Below, in pieces: positions 1 to 8,603 of a stretch of 20,499 bases of DNA (position 1 is the first letter of the stretch; every line of letters begins with the position of its first letter). The DNA comes from Schizophyllum amplum. Lineage: Eukaryota > Basidiomycota > Agaricomycetes > Agaricales > Schizophyllaceae. Position numbers and translations under genes: made by a program. Location: NCBI GenBank assembly GCA_007026445.1, contig VDMD01000260.1:1-20499 (forward strand), written 5' to 3'. The notes under the pieces are model-generated. The model ran no database searches and was not told the DNA's origin. It saw only the letters and a list, made by a program, of their open reading frames with translations.

Positions 1-672
1 CTTGGCCCGACGACATGGACATGTGCGTCAGCGCAATGGCCATCTCGTGAACTTCGCTGGTAGAGGACCGATTACTGTCCGCCGACTTCTCCAGCAATCG
101 GTCCTCGTAGGCGGGGCGCACATACGCCTTAGCCGGTCCTGGTTCGGACCCCTCCGTCGAGCCTGGGGGCGATCCGTATGTATCAGAGGGTGTCCTCACT
201 GGGGGATCATTCTTGGCAGTGTTCTGATTCTTGAGCGCCTCCTCGAGCAAAACGACGCGGCTGCGCAACTGCTCGATCGTGGATTTGATCTCGGGCTCCC
301 TCTCGTAAGGCGCGGGAAGGGGCGCTGAATGACCGATGACTTGATGAACGGCTCCCAGTGCATAGATGTGGGACGCCGCGGGAGACACAAAGGGAGCACG
401 GGACTGAGAAAAAATCGCCTGAGTAACTGCGCCTCGGAAGTCCGCACTACACACACCTGCCTATCACATTTCTACCAGGCGAGGCATTCCGTCAGCAAAT
501 ACAGGAGATAGGGGTTTCTTGGGCATGAATCACGCACCTGTCTGCGATGGACACACTCCGAGCAGCTTTGGAAGCCATTGGTAAGCGATTCATCTTGAGA
601 TCGCGGATACCCGCACCTTACACGCTGCCTTCTACGCGTTCTCTTCTGCTTTTCGGTTAGAGAAGGCTCCAT
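1..672 (-). CDS. Zn2Cys6 fungal transcription factor, N-terminal part (partial at left edge)
   Basis: The minus strand from an ATG at 672 reads MEPSLTEKQKRTRRRQRV, then across a GTGCGG..AAAG intron into SCSECVHRRQ (codons near 535-564). The second half of the zinc cluster is at 360-398: C-SL-C-VSRGVPHL-C. Together they give the CxxC...CxxC...C layout of a Gal4-type binuclear cluster with a basic N-terminal arm. The piece that should carry the third cysteine, between about 400 and 535, could not be read cleanly and probably lies around an intron plus an indel. Downstream (1-330) is an acidic linker with a coiled-coil-like stretch, IEQLRSRVVLLEEALKNQ, the usual dimerisation position. The middle-homology/activation part is beyond the window. 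As known for the family, it would act in the nucleus. Its target is unknown. It is transcribed in the same direction as the NAD synthetase gene behind it. Confidence 0.75.
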
Positions 673-1142
673 AGTCAATCGTGGGATGGTGGGGGAAGGC
701 ACGCAAGGTCGAGATTTCTTCCCCGCGTTCGAGCGGGGCAACTATTTCCTATCTCCTAACTCAGGTGGCTGTGGCCCACTGCGCGAGCGCGACGCTACTG
801 AGTGAGTCATTGTTCAACCAGTCGGCTGTCAGACATCAGCGACAGTTCTTATACCGCTCTCCAGTGTCCGTCTGTCCAGCAAAGTGGAGGAGAATGCAGG
901 CCGACTTCGGGGCAACGACATGATTGTGATCAACATGAAGATCGACTGATTCAGATGGACTGAGACAAATGCGGAAAGCGGCTAAAGCCGATGGTAACAT
1001 AATGAACAACAAGGAACAACAGAAGACTCGACCACCGAAGAAAATGATGTTCATTACAGTCTCACGTCCTGACAGCAAAATACAATATATGACACTACGT
1101 TACCATCTATCATAATTCAGAGCATCAATTCGCAGTGCTCGA
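673..1142. other. Intergenic: regulator promoter and QNS1 3' flank
   Basis: This 470-nt gap lies between the regulator start and the QNS1 stop, both on the minus strand. The short open frames in it lack conserved motifs and plausible splice partners. It should hold the regulator promoter and the QNS1 3' UTR. I see no repeat or RNA gene. Confidence 0.5.
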
Positions 1143-4088
1143 CTACTTATCTTTCTCGCCTTCCACTGCTGTTGACCTGTCTGGAAGGGTAGCAGCGACG
1201 TCGTCGATCTTCTTGAACTGCCACGGGAAGCGGGAGGGGTAGAGAATGGCCGCAGGTCAAAGCCTATCAGTTCATATTAGCCATGCCGCACAATAGGTAT
1301 GGGATGGAAGCAATAGCTCACGGTTGTCATCCGGACTATACGACTCAGCGTGGTACGCAGGCGTGATGGTCGTCATCTTATGCCTATTGCGGGCATACTC
1401 GAAGTAGAATAGCTTGACCTTCGCCGCAATCTAAGGGAAAGCTCGTATCAGCAAGACCTCAACCAAGGTTATCCTTGGCTCACCTGTACCGGTGACAGCC
1501 TATCACCCCAATCGTGCAGCAACTTCGTGAACATAGCGTACGGACCACACTTCTCCACCTTACGCAGCCGCCCAAAGACGGACAACTCCTCATACGTCAT
1601 GCCCATGTCTGCCTCGTCCGACTGCACGTAGGTCTCCGTGATGGGCTCGAGCTCTGCGGTCGGCGTGGCGGCGAGGAAGCTTGTGAAGTGAGGGATGAAA
1701 ATTAGGAGTGCCAGCAACCAAGAGATGAACGCACTTGTGCAATACCGGAAGGTCGAATTTCTCCTCTGCAAACGCGATGAACTTCTTCAAGTCGGTTTTG
1801 CTGATGCCACCAATGGGGTTGATATCGGCTGACGGTCACGTTACATCGCAAGCCGGGAAGGGAAAACGCCCAATATACCTGAGGAGCAATCGTACTTGGT
1901 GAGGTAACCACGCAGACTAATTATCATCTAGTAAGAACAAGCCGCGGAGCGACGACACACGTACCTCTCGTCGACTTGGCGCTACCCAGGACCAATAGTC
2001 CACCTGTGCGTCCACGTACCCACGGCAGCAGCTGTGCAAAGATATGCAAGGACCATGCGCAAACGAGCCTTGCACGAGCGCGTCAGCTGCGTGAACCACA
2101 CATTGTAAGCTATAACGTTCGCCGCACCTGAATATTCTGCAGCGCCAAATTCTCCGCGTCCGACCCGCCGTGCGCCCTGAACTGCGGCTTATGCCCAGTG
2201 ACGAAGCCAAATAGCGTGCGCACGGCAGTGACGAGTATCCATGTTCAGATCACGTGGTAGCTCCCGATCGCCCGCCGCTCAGGTCCTTCGCGCGGTCTCG
2301 CGTCTCCAAGCTCGAGTTTTGCGTGCCCATATAGCACGTATGGAAGATGCGGCTTGAGAATTCGTGGGCATCGGTGGGTATGTAGGTTGAGTCTTCCGGT
2401 TCGCCGGGCGATGCGCTTCGCGTCAGCGATGACCTGTTTGTCTAGACATGCATGAGCAAACTGAAACATATATAGTATCAAGATTGACATACCTCCTTGC
2501 TTCGCCTTTTCTACGACGAGCCGGCACATTGAATAGACGATGACGGCTGTCGCACAGCTGTCAATGCCACCGCTGAGAGGGATAAAGAACCCCTGTGCGC
2601 GCGACCGCCGCAGATAGTCCCACAACCAGCAAGCGGGACCTAGCCTGAACACTGATATGAGCGGCTTTCCGTATGCCACAAAAAAGTACGCTCCACCGCC
2701 GATCTCCTCTTCTGGACTGTGATAGAACATGGCAATCTTCTTGGACTGCAGAATGCTCAATTCACCACCACTCAAGGCAAAGTCGACCTCGATGCGCTGG
2801 TACCGGCGCGCAGCCGCGGCTGCATGCCCCAGCTCATCTTGCCCTTGCGGTGGGCGCGCACGTCCTCGATGTCGATCGTGGCGCTCACAACCTGCACATC
2901 GTCGAGGGAGAACTGCGACCCCTGCGCGACCGATCTCGCCATTGACCGCGATCAACGGACAGCCATCGTAGTACAGACGGTCACCGTCGCAGCCCTGCTG
3001 GTTCGCATATAGGTAGACACCACCCGTCTGATGTACGGTAGATTGAGCATATATATACTGTGATGAGCGGCAAACATACCTTGAGGGTGGCTTCTTTGAT
3101 GAGCTCGACTCGCCGATAGAGCTTGCGCAGCTCATGGTGACTGCCGCTCGAGTTAGTGAAGATCTCGACACCATCAAGGCCCATCAGAATGTGAGGGCTA
3201 GCTGGCGTGAACAGCTCTTCACAGAGCTCGACGCCGATACAGGTGTCGAGGGTGCTGATGACAGCGTCGCCGATGGGCACTTTGATCTAACCACGATCAG
3301 CGTGAAGTTCAGGGGATACCGGAAGTCGCTCACCTGGCCTGTAGTCTGCTGAATAATGCGCGGAAGGTAGTGGTCCTCTGTTTCGTGATGTTTCTGCCAA
3401 GGCGTGAAGTACCGCAGCTCGCGGTAATTTCCGTCATTTGCCATCCACATTTTAGGGCGGATGAAGAGGATCTTCTTGTCGTAGCAAATGATACGGCAGT
3501 TGTACGTGACAGATTTGTGTGTAACCGGCCTGGAGGAGCCCCGTTCAATGTGGGAGGGGAAATGCGACGCCATGCACGCACATGCCGATATCGCAAACAA
3601 TGCCCACTGTAGCATCAGAGGCCAGGATCTTCTGCAAGGCTTCCCATGAATGAAGTTCGGTGTCACCTGTTTCCTATGAGTGTGTGCGTGCTCAGACTAC
3701 CAAAGTCACAAACCCTCAAGGAAGTGATCGTAGCACCCGTATCCTCTGTCAGGGACAGTCAACGCAGGCCAGGAGTTGACGTTGGTTACGCACGGTACTT
3801 CCAGCTCAGGCCCAACGCGCATAGTCGCCCCCTCTCCTTTGCAATGCGAATGCTGGCCAGGATGCGCTCGAGGTTGCCCTAGCAGCCCGTTAATTGAGCT
3901 GTCGAGCTGACACGCCAGAGCGCACCTCGAAGTCCAATGCCCATTGATTTAGGGAGCTGAACACAGATGATTCCTCAAGAAGGGACACTTGACCGAGTTG
4001 GACCTACCATCTGCGTCTCGAAGTCAGCGTCTACCTGAGAACAAGTCAAGCCAGCTACGCACGTCGCTAACGTGATCAGGTGTCCCAT
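1143..4088 (-). CDS. QNS1: Glutamine-dependent NAD+ synthetase (frameshifted by small indels)
   Basis: Converts nicotinate adenine dinucleotide, ATP and glutamine to NAD+, the last step of NAD+ synthesis. The N-terminal nitrilase-like amidase domain starts MGHLITLAT at 4088. It shows the catalytic triad in context: Glu in GPELEV, Lys in [12 protein letters not shown] (about 3443-3470) and Cys in GVELCEELF (about 3215). The C-terminal ammonia-dependent synthetase has the ATP pyrophosphatase loop [11 protein letters not shown] (about 2545-2577), then [45 protein letters not shown] and [20 protein letters not shown], ending near the stop at 1143-1145. About 13 short introns, most with clean GT-AG ends. 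About ten 1-2 nt indels break the frame, for example at 1243, 1975, 2040, 2250, 2405, 2820, 2930 and 3833. After each one the conserved protein resumes in another frame. The exon 1/2 and 2690-2705 junctions are unresolved. Family identity is certain; integrity is not. Confidence 0.93.
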
Positions 4089-4546
4089 GTCGTCGGCGAC
4101 GAGGATCAAGACAGCAGAAGCTGGAGAGCGTGAGCTCTGAGTACTATAAGTAAGTACTCCGGGCGCGCCAAGGTCGTGAGCAATGCGTGAAGCAAGTGTG
4201 AAGTCAGAGACGCGTGCGCAATAGTAAGCTGATCGTCAGATCTTATCGCTAGGTCGGAGTCATGATTGGCTGCGCTCAAGCTGCGCTTGTCGGTCGTCTT
4301 CATCGTTGCACGGCTCTTTACAGAGTCCAAATATATTGAATATTCGTGTACTGAAGCATGGGGCCCGCAAACTAGACTCGTTCAGTCGCGCGAGCCTCAG
4401 CCCGAACACGCAAGTGCTTTATCCGAAAAGAGAGAGCGGCAACCGGGCCGACAATCCGTTATCTTCTGTTTTGGGTTTTGAGCGAGGGAGCGGGCGAGGC
4501 TCGCCGAGCGACTGGTATAACATAACGCCGATTTGGCGTGAGGCCG
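4089..4546. other. Intergenic upstream of QNS1, no gene seen
   Basis: No conserved coding signal on either strand. It should contain the QNS1 promoter. A short palindrome, TCGTCGGCGACGA, sits at about 4090-4102 directly before the QNS1 ATG, and a GAGTAC/GTACTC stem lies near 4138-4159. From about 4475 the composition changes to GCGAGG-rich sequence leading into the inverted repeat. Confidence 0.4.
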
Positions 4547-5098
4547 AAGCGTGAGCCTGACTTAGTGAAATTTCACCCTCGCCCAATTGGTGTCGCCTCT
4601 GGCACCGTCGCGAGACCTCGTCCGACTATTATTTCTTCGGAAAAGGGTTCGGATATACAGCACGGAGGTGAGGCAGCAGCCAGAACCCGAGAAATCAGGC
4701 ACAAATTGACCACAATCGTTGGGCCGTGTTCAGGCCGTGTTGTGGCAGCGGCGCTGACCCGGTTTGGCGTAAAACAGCGCATCTTCCGATCCGTTTGAGT
4801 CCGCAACACATTGTCTTGCAGTCACAGAGTATATGAGAAGTTTCTACTATGTTGGGTCTTTGTGCAGATGTCGACTGCGAGCCAAACCCCGAACTTTCGA
4901 GCTTTAGGCTCTGGATGTGAGGTCGAAAACAAATCGGTCCTCTAAGGCTTTGTGGAGCAGTTCTCTGTCCAGAAGCTGGTTAAACACCCCATTGTAGTAC
5001 ATATATACATTCCAAGAGTGTTTTATATGGCCGGACGGATGGCACGACGATATACGTAGGTCGAGTCGTCGAAATTTCACTAAGTCAGGGTCACGCTT
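4547..5098. repeat. 28-bp inverted repeat pair flanking ~500 bp
   Basis: The left arm 4547-4574 and the right arm 5071-5098 are reverse complements at 27 of 28 positions. The innermost 19 bp (4556-4574 and 5071-5089; CCTGACTTAGTGAAATTTC) match perfectly. In the left arm the end forms the 12-bp palindrome GTGAAATTTCAC (4565-4576). The enclosed DNA has no recognisable gene. It could be a small foldback/MITE-like element or two inverted copies of the tail of a larger transposon. No convincing target-site duplication was found. Confidence 0.6.
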
Positions 5099-5109
5099 TC
5101 GTGACCCTG
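5086..5109. repeat. Perfect 10-bp stem, 4-nt loop hairpin
   Basis: CAGGGTCACG (5086-5095), loop CTTT, CGTGACCCTG (5100-5109). It overlaps the outer edge of the right arm of the 28-bp inverted repeat. The left arm has no matching hairpin, so the structure is asymmetric. Terminal hairpins occur in Helitron-like elements, but the expected CTRR end is not present next to it. Confidence 0.75.
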
Positions 5110-5473
5110 CCATGTGACAGTCATGTTCTACCAGCCGCTTCGTGTTACTCAGCTTGCCTGATCTAACACGGAGCGGATGATCGAGCCTACCCGCAAACAT
5201 CAAAGATGGGAGGGGAAGTAGAGAGATGCCAGGAGCAATTAAGTGCACTTTCACATATAACGCGCCTATTGTAGGTGAATTGCCGGCGAATGATCGCCGG
5301 AGGCCGGAGAGACAAACCACAACAAGTTGTCCGCAATTGGGACGTTGTCAGTACTCTCGTTTAGTTTTGAACGCCGTACGACCAGCGCGAGTGCTCAGTC
5401 GCACGCATAACTAAACTGAAGTGCCTGCATTGAGAGTAAGTATACTCTTTTGCTGGAACATGCTAACATCCTG
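5110..5473. other. Non-coding spacer between two repeat structures
   Basis: No gene seen. A small AGAGTA/TACTCT hairpin lies near 5433-5448. Short open frames here show no family resemblance. Confidence 0.4.
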
Positions 5474-5523
5474 ATTGTCGGAAATCTGGCTTTCAGCGTA
5501 CCACGGGTGAAAGAGTTCTATAA

Positions 5524-5652
5524 GCGGTGATCACCCCAATCCGCTCCCGCGCGGGTGATAACTAACGGTAACGCCGTTTGGTTTGACCAGGCCTGGTCAC
5601 CCCGGTAAGGTCTTGTCCGTCTTACGACGACTTATACGGGGTGATCAGCCGC
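5524..5652. repeat. Palindrome cluster in left subterminal zone of the TIR element
   Basis: GCGGTGATCACCCC (5524-5537) is nearly inverted at 5638-5652 (GGGGTGATCAGCCGC), so about 129 bp can fold back. Between them lie two perfect palindromes, CCCGCGCGGG (5546-5555) and TGACCAGGCCTGGTCA (5584-5599), and an AACGG/CCGTT stem near 5565. GGTGATCACC itself is a perfect palindrome. Confidence 0.65.
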
Positions 5653-6486
5653 AAGCTCCCCACATCAAAAAAAAAGCCAGGTTCGGCCAATAGGCCAAAC
5701 CCACCAGACTGAACACGACAAAAATATATTGTGGTACAGAAGACATCAATATAATACCTAGTAAAAAGGCCTCGTAGTGACATGCGCATAGAGAAAGGAT
5801 AGGGTAAGGGAAAGAACGTGATAGTGGAGCGACGGCCTTGTATCGACCAGAGCGGAGACCGAGGGGATGTGAGAGACGATGTGAAAGACAACGATGGTCT
5901 GCGCAGAGCGGCTGTCGAATGCCAGATCAGTACCGATCTATGAGATATCGTTCTAGACGCACCTGCCGCAGATGGTAGAAGGTTGGCCATTGACAGGAGC
6001 CTGAAAACAGCGCGATAGTGGCGCATATCCGCGTCGACGAGCATGACTAACACAGTCGAGCACGAGCGAGCGCTACGAGGCTCTCGCAGCAGACAACGAC
6101 GTACGCTGGCTCACCTAAGAGACACGTCTGCACTGGGTGCCGGCTGACTTAACTCCAGTGACCAGGTCACTGTGCTCAGCGCTCAGCGCCATAGCGGGTG
6201 GTGATGACGTGGGAGACAAGGCAGCCTCAGCGTGCGCTGAGCTTACAAATACGGTGCCCGGCGTTCGCCGACGAATTTTGACGCCTTTGTGGCGTTGACG
6301 TGGTCTGAGAGACGAGCACTGCGGCGAGATCCCTCGAATCTCAAGGTTGACCGTCAGTCGGGTCTCCGAAACCAGGTATATGCTGTGGGAGCTCAACCAG
6401 GCAGCATGTGTACTCTAACTTGACTCTAAGCGCCATTCCCGACACCTGCGCGCCTGCCGGCGGGATTTGCCGACTACCGCTCACAT

Positions 6487-6531
6487 GAAGTCATCAGTCG
6501 GTGCGGTGAGCTGATCACCGCGGATGACTTC
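6487..6531. repeat. Nested hairpin in right subterminal zone of the TIR element
   Basis: The outer stem GAAGTCATC (6487-6495) pairs with GATGACTTC (6523-6531). Inside it GCGGTGA (6503-6509) pairs with TCACCGC (6515-6521) over a 5-nt loop. The inner stem repeats the GGTGA/TCACC core of the left subterminal zone. Confidence 0.65.
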
Positions 6532-6651
6532 CTATACGCCACGGACGAGCCCTTGTCACTGTCCCGCGCTCGCTTATCACCCCTAGTCAGCAGTGGTAAT
6601 ACGATAAGGCGTCGCCGGTTCTGATACGCTGAAAGCCAGGTTCCCGACAAT

Positions 6652-6936
6652 AGCGCTTGCTCTTGACCGTTCGTCAACGTTCAACGCACGTCCATCACAG
6701 CTCACACCAAGACGCAGTTCTAGTAACGAGACGCCATGACAGGACATGTCCTGCATCGCGACTCTGCATTACATTCGTGATGATGAAGAGGTCATACAGA
6801 TGGATAAGTATCATACAGAGGATAATAAGTAACTGAGTTCGTTGCCTGACACTACCTTGAAGCTGGAAAACACAGATCCTTGGAAGCATTATTAATCCCT
6901 TCTGACTGCGTGCGTGGGCTTTTGACGACGTTCAGC
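6652..6936. other. Spacer right of the TIR element
   Basis: No gene seen. It contains a perfect 14-bp palindrome, CAGGACATGTCCTG, at 6740-6753. It probably includes the 3' flank of the minus-strand hypothetical gene. Confidence 0.35.
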
Positions 6937-7698
6937 TCATAACCCACGGGTATTCGCGTTACTACGCGGACCGACCATTCCATGGCGGCGCGGGTCGTCG
7001 CGCATGCGGTGCGTGATCACAGCAGCGGGCTGCTGAACGTGTACAGCCGGGCGACGGTGCTGGCGTGAGGAGGCAGGAAGTTTGCGCGGCATGCGGTAGC
7101 CTTGGAACTTCGAAGAAGACGGATAGGCAGCGAGCTCCCGGTGCGTCGAGCGCGGCTGCTGATACGTCGAGGGGGCTCCTGGTTCGATGGCGCCGACCGC
7201 TGGTACGACGTCGACAGCTCCTCGTTGACCGACGGCGGCTGCTTCCTCTTGATTCGGCGCGGCGCTACGGGCACACTCTCCGGCGCGTGAGTAGCCGTTC
7301 GCTGCGAAACGCGGCTGCCAGCAACGGGCGAACCGCTGGGAGCGAGCTGTTTCCTTTGCTGAGCCAACTGGTAGTGCGGGTCCCCGGATTCCAGGTGCTC
7401 GAACGTGCTCGGGTTGATGGTGATCTGTGCCGCGACGCGCGCGCGTGTGCTTGCGCTCATGTTCTTCCAATCATGCAGCAGCGCTGGGCTGACAGGCTTC
7501 TTCGGCGAGGCACTGTTCCTCCTCGACGGGGCCTTCGACTGCCCGTGAGTGGTTCTCTTCCCGGAACGGCCGCTGCTAAAGCAAATAATCAGAGAAGAGC
7601 ACACGAGTAGGGGATGGGACGCACAATACGGAGTCCCACGACGGAGTCCTCACGCGTTGATAGCGAGGCAGGTCGAAGGAAATGCACAGCGAGAGCAT
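6937..7698 (-). CDS. Hypothetical protein, basic and Ser/Pro/Gln-rich
   Basis: Not recognised. The proposed start is the ATG at 7698 (MLSLCISFDLPRYQ). A GTGAGG..CTTTAG intron ends near 7568, and the next exon reads SGRSGKRTTHGQSK, then ASPKKPVSPALLHDWKN and MSASTRARVAAQITINPSTF, which look like real protein. After about 7200 that frame becomes arginine-rich, typical of off-frame reading. Another minus frame becomes plausible there (ELAAYPSSSKFQGYRMPRKL ... ITHRMRDDPRRHG), ending at 6937. A frameshift of the kind seen in the neighbouring genes is the likely cause. The phase at the first intron also needs a one-base correction. If the first frame is real throughout, the end would be at 7017. 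No domain, signal peptide or membrane segment seen. Confidence 0.45.
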
Positions 7699-7750
7699 CG
7701 AGAAGGCGTTGGGAGATATGATTGGCGATGTGGGGGAGTGGCACGGGCCT

Positions 7751-7760
7751 TGATATATGA
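7751..7760 (-). promoter_or_regulatory. TATA-like element before the hypothetical gene
   Basis: Minus-strand TCATATATCA about 53 nt upstream of the proposed ATG at 7698, a usual distance for a fungal TATA box. Position only; no functional evidence. Confidence 0.25.
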
Positions 7761-8603
7761 TAGACGTGCAGGATTACAGGGTGAGCGAGATATAAGGTGA
7801 GTGGGCGGATTGGTGGGAGACAAGAAGTTATCGCTCAAAGGCGCCTTGAATGGTCGCGACGAAGATACCTTTATACCCTCGAGCAGCTGTGATCTCTTTC
7901 AGAACGCACGTGAGGTCACAAAAGCCTCATGCCGATCTCGAGGCAGGTTGGCCTTTGATGACTGCATCCGAGAACAATGCATTGTGTTGGGTGCCCGGTC
8001 CCGGCGCGTCTGTGCTGTGCTGTACACGTCTTCATTCAGCACGCCAGATTGAGCTTCGGCTGCGGTTCAGCGTTCTGCAACACGAAGCCTGGCTAGGGAA
8101 AAGGCCCACCGTTGACGGTGACGCGCACTGGGTGACTCAGAGTGGCCACTGTCGTTTGCGGTGGCCTACGTCGCTGACTCTTCCTCCGGAGGTTGTTCGC
8201 AGAACGTGCGCTGAAGGCACCTTTCAGAAAGACGGAGCGCGGATCAAGCTCGTATCCGATTTCATTTCCAGTCCAAGCAACGATTGAGAAGTATTGAGCA
8301 CGCCGGACGGTGTCATAAACCAAGTTTATGTCGGTGGCGCTGCTGCTTTGTTCATGATCGCACCGGCAATCGCCGAACGCATTCTCAAAGGCGGTCACGA
8401 GGCGGTCATGCAATACATGTTCGGATTTCAACTAATCTACGCTTCCTGCACTCGTTGCAAAGACTCAAAATATGGAGAGTGACGCTTCCGAATCGCGGTG
8501 AACGTCCTCCCTCCAAAAAACCGTACGTCGTTTTTTTTTCTATGCTCTAGTGAAGATTATGTCTTCCAACCTGTGATAATTATACATCCTTCATCCGTCC
8601 TTC
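7761..8603. other. 843-nt stretch without a supported gene
   Basis: Open frames exist on both strands. The plus frame 8294-8482 reads VYVGGAAALFMIAPAIAERI and ends KDSKYGE. The minus frame 8093-8431 contains RAQYFSIVAWTGNEIGYEL. They overlap, neither has an obvious splice partner or known motif, and I cannot choose between them. It could be a decayed gene. A run of nine T is at about 8530-8538. Confidence 0.35.

Larger units (their letters stand above)
5474..6651. mobile_element. Putative non-autonomous DNA transposon with 27-bp TIRs (1,178 bp)
   Basis: The left end 5474-5500 and the reverse complement of 6625-6651 agree at 25 of 27 positions (ATTGTCGG-AA-CTGGCTTTCAGCGTA). The match stops abruptly on both sides. 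Inside each end are repeated GGTGATMA-type motifs in both orientations and several strong palindromes (5524-5652 and 6487-6531). This layout resembles the subterminal transposase-binding repeats of hAT, CACTA and MULE elements (established for those families). No transposase domain is recognisable inside, so it would depend on a partner. The superfamily cannot be assigned: no certain target-site duplication, and only AT or less is shared at the borders. Other copies in the genome would settle it. Confidence 0.55.

Noticed and set aside
1143..4088. Programmed ribosomal frameshifting in QNS1
   Set aside because: About ten different sites of both signs, without slippery heptamers, and the same pattern in unrelated genes.
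5086..5109. Helitron 3' terminus
   Set aside because: A hairpin is present, but no CTRR end or A/T insertion border next to it.
4538..5320. Plus and minus frames both containing DPDLVKF or EPDLVKF
   Set aside because: The shared peptide simply reflects the 28-bp inverted repeat; there is no protein signal outside it.
5622..6053. 143-codon minus frame inside the TIR element
   Set aside because: No transposase or other motif and unremarkable composition; not supported as a gene.
7065..7610. 181-codon plus-strand open frame
   Set aside because: Antisense to the better minus-strand hypothetical gene; Arg/Leu-rich with no domain.
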